Source: Streptomyces fuscichromogenes
GTDB taxonomy: Bacteria; Actinomycetota; Actinomycetes; Streptomycetales; Streptomycetaceae
Length of the DNA stretch: 64,000 bases
Direction: 5' to 3'
Assembly: GCF_014645815.1 (NCBI RefSeq)
Contig: NZ_BMML01000007.1
Span: 310,001 to 374,000 of the forward strand
This document shows positions 16,928 to 25,898 of this stretch, in pieces (position 1 is the stretch's first letter; the number at the start of each line of letters is the position of its first letter). Under the pieces are notes generated by a model. That model was not told the DNA's origin, made no database searches, and saw only the letters and a list, made by a program, of their open reading frames with translations. The position numbers were made by a program, and so were the translations under genes.

Positions 16928-17635
16928 ATGACGACAACACTGATCACCGGAGCCAACAAGGGCATCGGCCACGAAACCGCCCGCCAGCTCATCGCCGCAG
17001 GTCACACCGTGTACATCGGAGCCCGGGACGCCGAGCGCGGACGCCGGGCCGCCGAGGAACTGGGCGCCCGGTTCGTCCTCCTCGACGTCACCGACGACGC
17101 CTCGGTCGAGGCGGCGGCCAAGAAGATCGAGGCCGACGGCGGGCTCGACGTCCTGGTCAACAACGCCGGGATCGAGACCCGGACCGAGGACAACAGCGTG
17201 CCCACGGCCCGGACCGTGACCGCCGACCAGATACGGAACACCTTCGAGACCAACGTCTTCGGTGTCGTCCGCGTCCTGCACGCCTTCCTGCCCCTGCTGG
17301 AGCGCTCGGCGGCACCGGTCGTGGTCAACGTCAGCAGCGGCCTGGCTTCGTTGACGGCCCTCTCCGACCCGGACCACTTCGCGCACTTCTACCCGGGCAT
17401 CGCCTACCCGGCCTCCAAGACCGCGGTCAACATGCTCACCGTGCAGTTCGCGAAGGCGTTCCCGGCCCTGCGGATCAACTCGGTCGAGCCCGGTTTCACC
17501 AGGACGGACCTGAACGGCAACACGGGCACGCAGACCGTGGAGCAGGGTGCCGAGATCGTCGTACGGATGGCACAGATCGCCCCGGACGGGCCGACCGGCG
17601 GCTACTTCGACGTGAACGGCCGGCTGCCCTGGTGA
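16928..17635 (+). CDS. Short-chain dehydrogenase/reductase
   Basis: 235 residues, classical SDR. Seen: the cofactor motif TGANKGIG at residues 7-14, NNAG, a catalytic Ser in VNVSSG, and YPASK with the catalytic Tyr and Lys. ARDAE after the second strand suggests NADP(H) preference. The ATG at 16928 starts right at the family N-terminus; no strong Shine-Dalgarno is visible, so it could be leaderless. Likely regulated by the divergent MmyB-like protein. The substrate is unknown. Confidence 0.92.
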   Translation: MTTTLITGANKGIGHETARQLIAAGHTVYIGARDAERGRRAAEELGARFVLLDVTDDASVEAAAKKIEADGGLDVLVNNAGIETRTEDNSVPTARTVTADQIRNTFETNVFGVVRVLHAFLPLLERSAAPVVVNVSSGLASLTALSDPDHFAHFYPGIAYPASKTAVNMLTVQFAKAFPALRINSVEPGFTRTDLNGNTGTQTVEQGAEIVVRMAQIAPDGPTGGYFDVNGRLPW

Positions 17636-17656
17636 ACCCCGGCTGAAGCGGCCGGA

Positions 17657-17689
17657 CGGGCTGCCGTGCGCTGCGCACCCGGCAGCCCG
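17657..17689. terminator. Bidirectional hairpin between converging genes
   Basis: CGGGCTGCCG (17657-17666) pairs perfectly with CGGCAGCCCG (17680-17689) around a 13-base loop that can itself pair. It lies between the converging SDR and SCO2400-like genes and could end transcripts from both. There is no U-tract, which is usual in Streptomyces. Confidence 0.65.
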
Positions 17690-17699
17690 GTCGGCCCGT

Positions 17700-18581
17700 T
17701 CAGCCGATGCAGATGACCAGCAGGCAGAGCTCCGAGGGCGAGGTAGCGGCCGGAGCAGGGCTGGCCGAAGTTGCCGAGGTGCCGGTGGAGGTGGAGGTGG
17801 AGGTGGAGGTGGTGGAGGTGGAGTCCGAGGCGGAGGCAGGGGCGGAGGCCGTGGCTGTTGCCGCGGGAGTGGCCGCGGCCGCCGTCGGTTCCGTCGCCGT
17901 GCCGCCGGCGGTGCCGGACACCGTGGCGGCGGACTGCTGCCGGGCGGCTGCGGCCGCCGTGCCGCTCGGTGCGGTGGCCGTGTCCTGACCGGGCACCGGC
18001 GTGGCGTGGGGCGCCCCGGTGGTCTGCTCGTGCGGGGTGTTCGCCGTCGCGGAGCGGCTGACGGCCGTGGCGTCCGGGGCCCGGTGCCGGCCGGTCGGCA
18101 CCGACGCCGGAGCGGCGTCGGTGGCCTGCTCGTCGGCGAGCCCCATGGGCCTGTTGTCCGGTGCCGTGGCCGCCTGCGCCCGGTCCGTGCCCTGCCGCTC
18201 CATCGAGGCGACGGTCAGCCCGCCGCCGACCAGGGCGACCGTGGTGGCCACCACGGCCCGCCGCTGGTTCTTCTTCCAGCGGGCCCGCTGCCGACGCCGG
18301 GCCGCCCGGCCCAGGGACGCGGGCGGAGCGGCGTCCGGGCCGTCGTACGGGCCCTCGGCGGCTTCGGCGGCCTCTTCGGCGTACGCGTCCGTGGCGGACC
18401 ACGCGGAGTCGGACGACGCCTGCCAGGCGGCAGCGCCGACCGGCCCCGGAGTCGCGACCACGCCCGCGCCCGTGGCCGTGCCGGTGGCCGTGCGCGGCGC
18501 GATGTCCGGCGCGTAGGCGCCACAACCGGGGCACGCCAAGGCGCCGTTGAGGTGCCGGCGGCACGAGGAGCAGTAGTCCAT
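17700..18581 (-). CDS. SCO2400-family zinc-ribbon membrane-anchored protein
   Basis: 293 residues. The N-terminus MDYCSSCRRHLNGALACPGC is the SCO2400-family signature, with two CxxC pairs that look zinc-binding. A basic stretch (ARRRQRARWKKNQRR) then precedes one transmembrane helix (VVATTVALVGGGLTVAS), followed by about 170 residues rich in Ala, Thr, Ser and Pro, probably an extracytoplasmic stalk. A GGTGGA-type repeat encodes a Ser-Thr ladder near the end. The chain finishes with the hydrophobic, Cys-containing tail LCLLVICIG. Cytoplasmic zinc ribbon plus extracellular stalk suggests an envelope-associated role; the function is unknown. Confidence 0.85.
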   Translation of the reverse strand: MDYCSSCRRHLNGALACPGCGAYAPDIAPRTATGTATGAGVVATPGPVGAAAWQASSDSAWSATDAYAEEAAEAAEGPYDGPDAAPPASLGRAARRRQRARWKKNQRRAVVATTVALVGGGLTVASMERQGTDRAQAATAPDNRPMGLADEQATDAAPASVPTGRHRAPDATAVSRSATANTPHEQTTGAPHATPVPGQDTATAPSGTAAAAARQQSAATVSGTAGGTATEPTAAAATPAATATASAPASASDSTSTTSTSTSTSTGTSATSASPAPAATSPSELCLLVICIG

Positions 18582-19031
18582 CCGCGTCTTTCTGACTCGA
18601 CGGCGCCGACGGCGTCCAGCGCCGTGGCCTGATCCCGTTCGTACGGGGGATCGAACGGCCTGAACGGTAGCGATCCTTTGACCAGGCGGTGTGCAGCCTG
18701 TGTGTCGCTTCTGCGCAGATGCCGTCCGCGCCCGCGCACAACCCGGCCGGAGCCGCCGTGCCGGCAGCAGCCGACGGGGGCGCCCCTGGCCCCGGCCGGG
18801 CCGTCGTCTCCCGCGCCCGGAGAGCCTGAAGCGGTGTCGTAGACCGGCGCCGCGCCGCCGGGTCCCGTGTAGTACCCGGGCAGGAGCCGGCGGGCCGTAC
18901 GTGTACCGCGGTTTCAGTAGTCCGTCCTGCGGATTCAGTAGCCGGCAGTGCCAGCAGCCGGAGGACGACGGGGGAGCCCCCGCCGGGACAGCCTGGGTGA
19001 CCAAGCGAGATCGGATGCGGAGTTCTCTGAC
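18582..19031. promoter_or_regulatory. Divergent intergenic region with paired TTCAGTAG direct repeats
   Basis: No credible gene between the SCO2400-like and MMPL genes. Upstream of the exporter the octamer TTCAGTAG occurs twice (18913-18920 and 18934-18941), 21 bp apart, that is two helical turns on the same face. This spacing suits a dimeric activator or repressor. The response regulator encoded downstream is one possible binder, by inference only. Confidence 0.4.
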
Positions 19032-21365
19032 GTGGCTACTTTTCTGTATCGACTGGGCCGAACGGCCTTCCGGCGGCGCGGATACGTCGCCTTGCTGTGG
19101 CTGGCCGTCCTGGCCGCCGTCGGACTGGGCGCGCTGCGGGCGCCGGGCGCCGCCGACGAGGAGTTCTCGACGCCGGGCATCGAGTCCCAGAAGGCGTTCG
19201 ACCTGATGCAGGAGCGCTTCCCGGGTGCCGCCGCCGACGGCGCCACCGCACGCGTCGTCTTCGTCGCCCCGCACGGCGAGCGGGTCACCGCCACCGGGCA
19301 CCGCAAGGCGATCGAGGAGACGGTGACCGCCCTGGGCGACGGCGCCCAGGTGGCCGGTGTCACGGACCCGTTCACCGCGAACGCGGTCAGCAAGGACGGT
19401 ACGACGGCGTACGCGACCGTCACCTACAAGGTCAAGTCGTCCGAGATCGGCGACACCGCACGGACGGCCCTGGACGACGCCGTCGACCGGGCGCGCGACA
19501 CGGGCCTCACCGTCGAGACCGGGGGCTCCGCGATGGACAGCGGCGGTGGACCCGGCGGTGTCGCCGAGGTCGTCGGTATCGCGGTCGCCGCCGTCGTCCT
19601 GCTGGCCACCTTCGGTTCGCTGGCGGCCGCCGGACTGCCGCTGCTGACCGCGATCCTCGGCGTCGGCATCAGCATGTTCACGATCACCGTGCTGTCCGAC
19701 TCCCTCGGCCTGTCCACCAGTACCGGCACCCTGGCGATGATGCTGGGCCTTGCCGTCGGCATCGACTACGCCCTGTTCGTCGTCTCCCGCTACCGGGAGG
19801 AACGCGCGGGCGGCCGGGCTCCCGAGGAGGCGGCCGGGCTCGCGGTCGGCACCGCGGGCTCGGCGGTGGTCTTCGCCGGTCTGACCGTGGTCATCGCCCT
19901 GGCCGGCCTGGCCGTCGTCGGCATTCCGATGCTGACCAAGATGGGCCTGACCGCCGCGGGGGCGGTGGTCGTCGCCGTGCTCATCGCGCTGACGGCCGTC
20001 CCGGCGCTGCTGGGGTTCTGGCCGAACGCCGTGCTGGCGGGCGCCGCGCGGCGCGGGGAAGGCGGTCACCGCCGGTTCCGGTTCCGGTTCCGGTTCCGGC
20101 TCCGCTCCGAGAAGCCGACGACCCAGCACGGCAACGGCAACGGCGCCGGTGACGGCGCCGGCAACGACCCTCACGACGGCCGTGACAACCTCGGCACCCG
20201 CTGGGCCCGCCTCGTGCTGCGCCGCCCGGTCCCCGTGCTGCTCCTGGCCGTCCTCGGCCTCGGTGCGCTCGCGGTCCCGATGACCCAGTTGCAGCTCGGC
20301 ATGCCGGGAGACGAGGCCAAGTCCACGTCCACCACCGAGCGACGCGCCTACGACGACCTCGCCGAGGGCTTCGGCCCCGGCTTCAACGGCCCGCTGACCA
20401 TCGTGGTGGACGCCAAGGGCGCCGGCGACGCCAAGGCCGCGGTGGGCACGATCAGCGAGCGGATCGCCGGCACGACGGGGGTCGTCTCGGTCTCCCAGGC
20501 GCACTTCAACAAGGCCGGCGACACCGCCGTGTTCACCGCCACGCCCTCCACCAGCCCGACCGACGACCGGACCAAGACCCTCGTCAAGGCGATCCGCGGC
20601 GAGCGCCCGGCCGTCGAGTCGGCGGCCGGGGCCTCCTACGAGGTCACCGGCACCACCGCGCTGAACATCGACGTCGCCCAGAAGGTGCAGTCGGCCCTGG
20701 TGCCCTACCTCGTCACCGTGGTCGGTCTCGCCGTCGTCCTGCTGCTGGTGGTCTTCCGGTCCCTGCTCGTCCCCCTCAAGGCGGCGCTCGGCTTCCTGCT
20801 GTCGGTCCTCGCGGCGCTGGGCGCGGTCGTCCTGGTCTTCCAGCAGGGCCATGCGGCCGGGCTGTTCGGGGTGGCGCAGACCGGTCCGATCATGAGCCTG
20901 ATGCCGATCTTCCTGGTGGGCATCATCTTCGGACTGGCCATGGACTACGAGGTCTTCCTCGTCTCCCGGATGCGGGAGGCCTACGTCCACGGCGAGCCGG
21001 CGAAGGAGGCGGTGGTCTCCGGATTCCGGCACAGCGCCCGGGTCGTGGTGGCCGCCGCCCTCATCATGATCGCGGTCTTCGCCGGGTTCATCGGCGAGAG
21101 CGAGTCCATGATCAAGATGATCGGGTTCGGCATGGCCACCGCCGTCCTCCTCGACGCCTTCGTCGTCCGGATGGCGATCGTGCCCGCGGTCCTCGCCCTG
21201 CTGGGCGACCGCGCCTGGCGGCTGCCGAAGTGGCTGGACCGGCTGCTGCCCCGGGTGGACATCGAGGGCGAGGCCCTCACCCGGAACACGGCCACCGACA
21301 GGGCCGGCGTCACGGTCACCGACCCGGACCCGGCCCCGGACGAGCCCGTCGAGGCACACCTCTGA
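19032..21365 (+). CDS. MMPL-family RND transporter
   Basis: 777 residues. Two RND repeats are visible, each with an extracytoplasmic loop and a membrane block. The proton-relay signatures are LAVGIDYALFVVSRYREE (first half) and GLAMDYEVFLVSRMREAY (second half). This is the MmpL/SCO-type lipid or drug exporter architecture of Gram-positive actinobacteria. The GTG at 19032 is preferred because GGAG lies upstream and the chain then starts just before the first helix; an earlier in-frame start adds only polar sequence. The cytoplasmic linker carries an odd FRFRFRFRLR ladder from a GGTTCC hexanucleotide repeat. A histidine kinase and response regulator follow, and may report on or control the exporter. 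The substrate is unknown. Confidence 0.93.
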   Translation: MATFLYRLGRTAFRRRGYVALLWLAVLAAVGLGALRAPGAADEEFSTPGIESQKAFDLMQERFPGAAADGATARVVFVAPHGERVTATGHRKAIEETVTALGDGAQVAGVTDPFTANAVSKDGTTAYATVTYKVKSSEIGDTARTALDDAVDRARDTGLTVETGGSAMDSGGGPGGVAEVVGIAVAAVVLLATFGSLAAAGLPLLTAILGVGISMFTITVLSDSLGLSTSTGTLAMMLGLAVGIDYALFVVSRYREERAGGRAPEEAAGLAVGTAGSAVVFAGLTVVIALAGLAVVGIPMLTKMGLTAAGAVVVAVLIALTAVPALLGFWPNAVLAGAARRGEGGHRRFRFRFRFRLRSEKPTTQHGNGNGAGDGAGNDPHDGRDNLGTRWARLVLRRPVPVLLLAVLGLGALAVPMTQLQLGMPGDEAKSTSTTERRAYDDLAEGFGPGFNGPLTIVVDAKGAGDAKAAVGTISERIAGTTGVVSVSQAHFNKAGDTAVFTATPSTSPTDDRTKTLVKAIRGERPAVESAAGASYEVTGTTALNIDVAQKVQSALVPYLVTVVGLAVVLLLVVFRSLLVPLKAALGFLLSVLAALGAVVLVFQQGHAAGLFGVAQTGPIMSLMPIFLVGIIFGLAMDYEVFLVSRMREAYVHGEPAKEAVVSGFRHSARVVVAAALIMIAVFAGFIGESESMIKMIGFGMATAVLLDAFVVRMAIVPAVLALLGDRAWRLPKWLDRLLPRVDIEGEALTRNTATDRAGVTVTDPDPAPDEPVEAHL

Positions 21366-21379
21366 CCGTCCCCCCGGGT

Positions 21380-21423
21380 CCCGGCGGGCCGCCCGTGGCA
21401 CAGGTCACGGGTGGCCCGCCGGG
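21380..21423 (+). terminator. Long hairpin after the MMPL gene
   Basis: An 18-base arm (21380-21397) pairs with 21406-21423 across an 8-base loop, with a single G:U pair. It starts 14 bases after the stop codon. It should terminate or attenuate read-through from the exporter into the two-component genes. Confidence 0.75.
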
Positions 21424-21479
21424 CGTTGCGCCGCGGACGTCGGCCACCATGGAGCCAGCCCCCTCACCGGGAGAAACAC

Positions 21480-22688
21480 ATGACCACCAGCTTGGACAGG
21501 GCCACGGGACGCCACCGCGGTCTCGTGGACGCGGTCACGGGCCTCGCGCTGCTCGGCTGCGTGACCCTGGGCGCCCTGCTCCGTTTCCCCGGCTTCAGCC
21601 AGCCGCAGGAGCAGTGGCCCGCCGTGGCCATCGCGGCCGTCACCTGCCTTGCCCTGCTGCGGGCGCGCGTCCACCCGCGCGCCGTCGCCACCGTGGCCAT
21701 GGCCGGTACGGTGGCCACGCTCGCCCAGGGCTACATTCCCACCCCGCTCATGCTGGCCCCGCTCATGCTGGCCCTGTACTGGGTGGCCGCCGAGACCGAG
21801 CGGAGAATCGCGCGGGCGTTCGGCCTGGCGGCCATGGCCGTGGTGGTGATCTCCGCCATGCTCGACAACCCCACGACCGACATGCTGCTGCTGCGCACCG
21901 TCGGCCCCGTCCTGTGGCTGCTGCTGCCCCTCGTCGGCGGCAGCAGAGCCCGGCTGCGCGCGGCCTATCTGGAGTCCGTGCAGGCCCGCGCCGCGTACGC
22001 CGAGCGCACCCGGGAGGAGGAGGCCCGGCTGCGGGTCGCCGAGGAGCGGATGCGGATCGCCCGGGAACTGCACGACGTGGTCGCCCACCACATGGCCGTC
22101 GCCAACGCCCAGGCCGGCACCGCCCGCCACCTGATACCCATCCGGCCCGAACAGGCGCTGAAGCTGCTCGACGAACTGACGGTCACCACGTCCGCCGCGC
22201 TGATCGAACTCCGGGCCACCGTAGGGGTGTTGCGCCAGTCCGGCGACCCGGACGCCGAGTCCCTGGAGCCGGCCCCCGGCCTGGACCGGCTGCCGGAGCT
22301 GGTCTCGACCTGTGCGAGCGCCGGTCTCGACGTCGTCCTCACCACCGAGGGCGAGCCGCGGCCCCTGTCACCGGGCGTGGACCTGACCGCGTACCGGATC
22401 ATCCAGGAAGCCCTCACCAACGTGACCAAGCACGGCGCCGGCCGGGGCGCCGACGTCCGCCTCACCTACGCCCGGAGCCGGCTGCTGATCTCGGTCACCA
22501 ACGACGGCACCGCCGCCGCCGTCCCGGAGGCCGTCGGCGGCGGCTTCGGCCTGATGGGCATGCGCGAGCGCGCCCACTCGGTCGGCGGCGATCTTCGGGC
22601 CGGACCCCGCCCCGACGGCGGCTTCGAGGTCACCACCGCCCTCCCGCTCCACTCCCTCGCACCGGAAGAACCCGAGGCCGCCGCGTGA
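21480..22688 (+). CDS. Two-component sensor histidine kinase (HisKA_3 type)
   Basis: 402 residues. The N-terminal half is a membrane sensor with several helices (residues about 15-150), then a coiled linker. The dimerisation/phosphoacceptor motif RIARELHDVVAHHMAV places the phosphorylated His near residue 198. The C-terminal HATPase shows the N box (RIIQEALTNVTKHG) and a G box (GGGFGLMGMRERA). This is a NarL/DesK-like kinase. GGGAGAAACAC precedes the ATG. It overlaps the response regulator by 4 bp (GTGA), so the two are translationally coupled. No dedicated sensor domain reveals the signal. Confidence 0.93.
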   Translation: MTTSLDRATGRHRGLVDAVTGLALLGCVTLGALLRFPGFSQPQEQWPAVAIAAVTCLALLRARVHPRAVATVAMAGTVATLAQGYIPTPLMLAPLMLALYWVAAETERRIARAFGLAAMAVVVISAMLDNPTTDMLLLRTVGPVLWLLLPLVGGSRARLRAAYLESVQARAAYAERTREEEARLRVAEERMRIARELHDVVAHHMAVANAQAGTARHLIPIRPEQALKLLDELTVTTSAALIELRATVGVLRQSGDPDAESLEPAPGLDRLPELVSTCASAGLDVVLTTEGEPRPLSPGVDLTAYRIIQEALTNVTKHGAGRGADVRLTYARSRLLISVTNDGTAAAVPEAVGGGFGLMGMRERAHSVGGDLRAGPRPDGGFEVTTALPLHSLAPEEPEAAA

Positions 22689-23365
22689 GTATCCGTGTCC
22701 TGCTCGCCGACGACCAGGCGCTGCTGCGCGGCACGTTCCGGCTGCTGATCGACTCCTGCCCGGACCTGGAGGTGGTCGCCGAGGCCGCCGACGGGCAGCA
22801 GGCGGTGGACCTCGCCCGCACCCACCGCCCCGACATCGTCCTGATGGACATCCGCATGCCCGGTACCGACGGCCTCGCCGCCACCGCCGCCATCTGTGCC
22901 GATCCCGACCTCTCCGGCACCCGGGTCCTCGTCCTGACCATGTACGAGACCGACGAGTACGTCGCCCGGGCGCTGCGGGTCGGCGCCAGCGGCTTCCTCG
23001 GCAAGTACGTCACCACGGACACCCTCCTCGACGGCATCCGCACCGTCGCCGCCGGCGAGGCCCTGCTGTCCCCGGGAGCCACCCGCGCCCTCATCACCCG
23101 CTTCCTCGCCGGTCCGGCCCCCGGCCCCCTCCTGGCACCGCCGGAACGCCTCGACGACCTCACCCCGCGCGAACGGGAGGTCACCGCGCTCGCCGCCCGT
23201 GGCAGGTCCAACGACGAGATCGCCCGAGAGCTCTTCCTCAGCGTCCTGACCGTCCGCAGCCACATCCAGCGCGCCCTGACGAAACTCGGCGCCCGCGACC
23301 GCGCCCAACTCGTCGTCATCGCCTACCAGACCGGCCTGGTACGCCCCGAGTCACGGCAGGGCTGA
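22685..23365 (+). CDS. NarL/LuxR-type response regulator
   Basis: 226 residues. Receiver domain with acidic pair DD near the N-terminus, phosphoacceptor Asp in VLMDIRMP (about residue 55), and the conserved Lys in FLGKYV. The C-terminal LuxR helix-turn-helix begins at LTPREREVTALAARGRSNDE. It pairs with the kinase gene that it overlaps by 4 bp. Likely targets are its own operon and the upstream exporter, but no site is proven. Confidence 0.94.
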   Translation: MSIRVLLADDQALLRGTFRLLIDSCPDLEVVAEAADGQQAVDLARTHRPDIVLMDIRMPGTDGLAATAAICADPDLSGTRVLVLTMYETDEYVARALRVGASGFLGKYVTTDTLLDGIRTVAAGEALLSPGATRALITRFLAGPAPGPLLAPPERLDDLTPREREVTALAARGRSNDEIARELFLSVLTVRSHIQRALTKLGARDRAQLVVIAYQTGLVRPESRQG

Positions 23366-23712
23366 ACCGGGTCCGCGCGGGTTGCGCCACGCGCGGTAGG
23401 ACAGGGGGCGTCCGGCGGACGAGGGCGGCGTCGCGGCGGCCGGCCGCGCATCCGCCGCGTCGTCATCACACGCCGACGTCCCGACGTCCCGACGTCCCAC
23501 GGCCTTCGGCCGGGAGACGCCCGGACACCCCCACGGGACCGGCCCCGCCCGGACGCGCACCGCCGACGGAGACGGTTGCCCGACCACGGGACGACCACGG
23601 GACGACCACGGGACGGCCGCGGGAGCCCACGGGGTCAGATGGTCCGTCCCGCCGGGTGCCGACCGGTCCCGGCCGGTCGCCCGCCGACCCGGTTCCCGGC
23701 GGCGGCGGTCGG
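23366..23712. other. Convergent intergenic region with short tandem repeats
   Basis: No gene seen. Just past the response-regulator stop CCGCGCG (23373-23379) can pair with CGCGCGG (23390-23396), a possible weak terminator. Three CGACGTCC-type units occur at about 23474-23498, and four copies of an 11-bp unit at 23581-23624. Confidence 0.6.
23581..23624. repeat. Four copies of an 11-bp tandem repeat
   Basis: The unit CGACCACGGGA is repeated three times exactly and a fourth time with two changes. It lies in the convergent gap before the end of the methyltransferase gene. Confidence 0.85.
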
Positions 23713-24531
23713 TCAGCGGGCGGTCCCCTCCGGGGCCTTCCAGCCCCAGACGGTGAGCATGCCGGCCGACAGCGCGGCGCACTCCTCGGAGGCCAGGTAC
23801 CGGATCGCCGCGTCCACGGCCGCGTCGTCGACCAGGCCGGTGGCGAGCATCGCCGCCCGGCCCCGCTCCCAGGTGTCCGCCCAGAAACGGCTGAGGGGAC
23901 TGCCCGGCTCAAGCGGCGGCACATGGATCTCGGCCGCCACGGACCCGAGCCCCGCCGCGCGCAGCAACTGCGGATAGGACGGCACCCAGGAGACGTCCGT
24001 GCCGATGGCGGTCCGCAGCCCCTGCCACATCGCCCGCATCATCGCGGTGTACGGCGTGCCGGGCGTCCGGTCGCTGGTCAGGTCGACCGCGTCGCTGAGC
24101 ACCAGCACACCGCCCGGCTCGACGAGCCCGGCCAGCGTGGAGACCAGGCGCTCGTGCTCGGGCAGGTGCATCAGGACGAAGCGCGCGTGGACGAGCCGGA
24201 ACCGGCCGCTGACGACGTCCGGGCCGGTGATGTCGGCCTCCAGCACGTCGAGCCCCGGCTTCCGGGCCTGCCCGGCGAGGAAACGTACGTCGCGGTCCAC
24301 GGCGAGCACGCTCTCCACCCCGGCCTCGTCCAGCAACCGGCGGGAGACCGTGCCCGTACCGGCCCCCACGTCGAGGCAACGCCAGCCCGGTCCGGCCCCC
24401 AGGGCCCGTAGCCGTGCCATGGTGATGTCGTCGTAGGCGAGGGCACCGAAGTCGATGCGTTCGCCCTCGCCGGCCTGTTCGGGACGGAAGACGGCCTCGC
24501 CGTAACGGCCGTCGCCCGGTGCGGTGGTCAC
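23713..24531 (-). CDS. Class I SAM-dependent methyltransferase
   Basis: 272 residues from the GTG at 24531; upstream codons in frame are low-complexity Arg/Pro sequence and unlikely to be translated. Rossmann methyltransferase motif I is CLDVGAGTGTVSRRLLD, motif II includes AVDRD, and a later VEPGGVLVLSDAVD matches post-motif strands. Similar enzymes are annotated as UbiE-like methyltransferases; the acceptor is unknown. It stands alone, converging on the two-component operon. Confidence 0.85.
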   Translation of the reverse strand: MTTAPGDGRYGEAVFRPEQAGEGERIDFGALAYDDITMARLRALGAGPGWRCLDVGAGTGTVSRRLLDEAGVESVLAVDRDVRFLAGQARKPGLDVLEADITGPDVVSGRFRLVHARFVLMHLPEHERLVSTLAGLVEPGGVLVLSDAVDLTSDRTPGTPYTAMMRAMWQGLRTAIGTDVSWVPSYPQLLRAAGLGSVAAEIHVPPLEPGSPLSRFWADTWERGRAAMLATGLVDDAAVDAAIRYLASEECAALSAGMLTVWGWKAPEGTAR

Positions 24532-24896
24532 ACCGCCGTCCGAGTGCCGCCGAGGCCGCCGTCGAGCCCGCGGAGCAGGCACGACGGCGGGGCGAGGCGC
24601 GGGGCGTCGAAGCGTTTCATGGCGGGGCCTTCGCACGGGGTGGGGCGGTACCGGGCGGCCCGCCGCACCGATCTTCCAACGGCGTCCGCCCCCGCGACCG
24701 AGGCGCGCCGCGCGGCTGGCCGATCGGCCCCGACCAGGCCCCACCGCGGGACCTCAGCGCCCTCGCGGGACCTCCGCGCCGTCGCCGTATCTCGACACCC
24801 GGCCTCGACACCCGAGCGCGAGCCCGCACCCGACTCCGACCCCGGACCTGAACGCCGACGCGGCCCGCGCGGTCGGCATCGCCACACCACACACCC
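24532..24896. other. Intergenic region, no gene supported
   Basis: Carries short direct repeats (CGCGGGACCTC twice, near 24750-24775) and very GC-rich sequence. Several long frames cross it, but all have skewed Arg/Pro/Ser composition and no start signals. It should contain the methyltransferase promoter. Confidence 0.5.
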
Positions 24897-25028
24897 ATGC
24901 TCGACCTCAGCAGCGAGCTCTACGGCGAGAGCGTACGACTGGGCAACGCCCGCCTCGACATGTCCTCGGTCCTCACCGCGATCGAGGCCCGCACGGACAC
25001 CGCGACGCTGCGGCCGTCCGCCGACTAG
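24897..25028 (+). CDS. Small hypothetical protein (43 aa) upstream of the RpiB-like gene
   Basis: Encodes a short, compositionally normal chain beginning MLDLSSELYGESVRLGNARL and ending TLRPSAD. Unlike neighbouring frames it is not Arg/Pro-skewed, and its stop is 10 bp before the isomerase start, suggesting co-translation. No RBS is visible and the open frame extends upstream to 24852. It may be a real small protein or the surviving tail of a lost gene. The function is unknown. Confidence 0.4.
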   Translation: MLDLSSELYGESVRLGNARLDMSSVLTAIEARTDTATLRPSAD

Positions 25029-25038
25029 GCTCCCGGGC

Positions 25039-25494
25039 ATGCGGATCTCCGTCTCCTCCGACATGGACGAACCCGTCGCCCGTCTCCTCGTCGAGGAGCT
25101 GCGCGGCCGAGGCCACGAAGTGCGTACGTACGGTGCGCTGGAACCCGGGGCCGACCCGCAGTGGGCCGTCTGCTCGGAGGCGGCCGCCCGGGACGTCGCC
25201 GACGGCGCCGCGGACCAGGCGGTGGTGTGCTGCTGGACCGGCACCGGCGCCTCGATCGCCGCCAACAAGGTGCCCGGCGTCCGCGCCGCCCTGTGCGCCG
25301 ACGCCTACACCGCCGACGGCGCCCGCCGCTGGAACGACGCCAACGTCCTCGCCCTCAGCCTGCGCCTGACCTCGCAGCCGGTGCTCAAGGAGATCCTCGA
25401 CGCCTGGTTCACGGCGATGCCGAGCCAGGACGCCGAGGATCTCGGGAACGTGGCCCGCGTCGGACGTCTCGACGCGGGCCGGGGGACGGTCTAG
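25039..25494 (+). CDS. RpiB/LacA/LacB-family sugar-phosphate isomerase
   Basis: 151 residues. The family hallmark VVCCWTGTGASIAANKVPGV is at about residues 68-87, corresponding to the catalytic Cys and phosphate-binding Gly-rich loop of ribose-5-phosphate isomerase B. RAALC and the C-terminal LSLRLTSQPVLKEILDAWF match the fold. The ATG at 25039 gives the family N-terminus (MRISVSSDMDE). The first active-site region differs from canonical RpiB, so the true substrate may not be ribose 5-phosphate. It stands 10 bp behind the 43-residue frame. Confidence 0.85.
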   Translation: MRISVSSDMDEPVARLLVEELRGRGHEVRTYGALEPGADPQWAVCSEAAARDVADGAADQAVVCCWTGTGASIAANKVPGVRAALCADAYTADGARRWNDANVLALSLRLTSQPVLKEILDAWFTAMPSQDAEDLGNVARVGRLDAGRGTV

Positions 25495-25506
25495 GGGCTG
25501 CCGGAG

Positions 25507-25878
25507 TCAGTGGGCGCCGAGCCCGCCACCGCCGAACGAGCCGCTGGAGCCCTGACTCCAGCGCGGCCGGTCCTTGGACGCGCTCGGCCTGGTCTGCTGG
25601 TTACTGAGTTCGTACGGGGTGAGCGGACGGCCGCCCTTGGGGATCAGCGGGATCTCCTCGGACTCGCGGTTCTCCCGGACCTCGTGCACCGCGCCTCCCG
25701 GCGGCAGCTTCGGCTGCTCCTCGGGGCGTGGCCGGGTCGACTCGCGGTACTTGACCCGGTTGCCCAGCCAGAAACCTCCGGCGAGCATCGCCAGCACGGC
25801 CACGGCCACCAGGAAGAGCGCGAGACTCATCAGGCCGCTGGGAGCGGCCAGCTGCATCGGTTCCGTACTCATAGCCAA
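25507..25878 (-). CDS. DUF6479-family single-pass membrane protein
   Basis: About 123 residues. One N-terminal helix (LMSLALFLVAVAVLAMLAGG) is followed by a basic, then acidic/Pro cytoplasmic tail with the family-like block VHEVRENRESEEIPLI and a Gly-rich end. The TTG at 25878 sits about eight bases after GAGG; the in-frame ATG at 25872 is the alternative. DUF6479 is found mainly in Streptomyces and has no known function. A perfect inverted repeat lies 21 bp upstream of the start. Confidence 0.8.
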   Translation of the reverse strand: MAMSTEPMQLAAPSGLMSLALFLVAVAVLAMLAGGFWLGNRVKYRESTRPRPEEQPKLPPGGAVHEVRENRESEEIPLIPKGGRPLTPYELSNQQTRPSASKDRPRWSQGSSGSFGGGGLGAH

Positions 25879-25898
25879 GGGATACCCCTCTCAGAACG

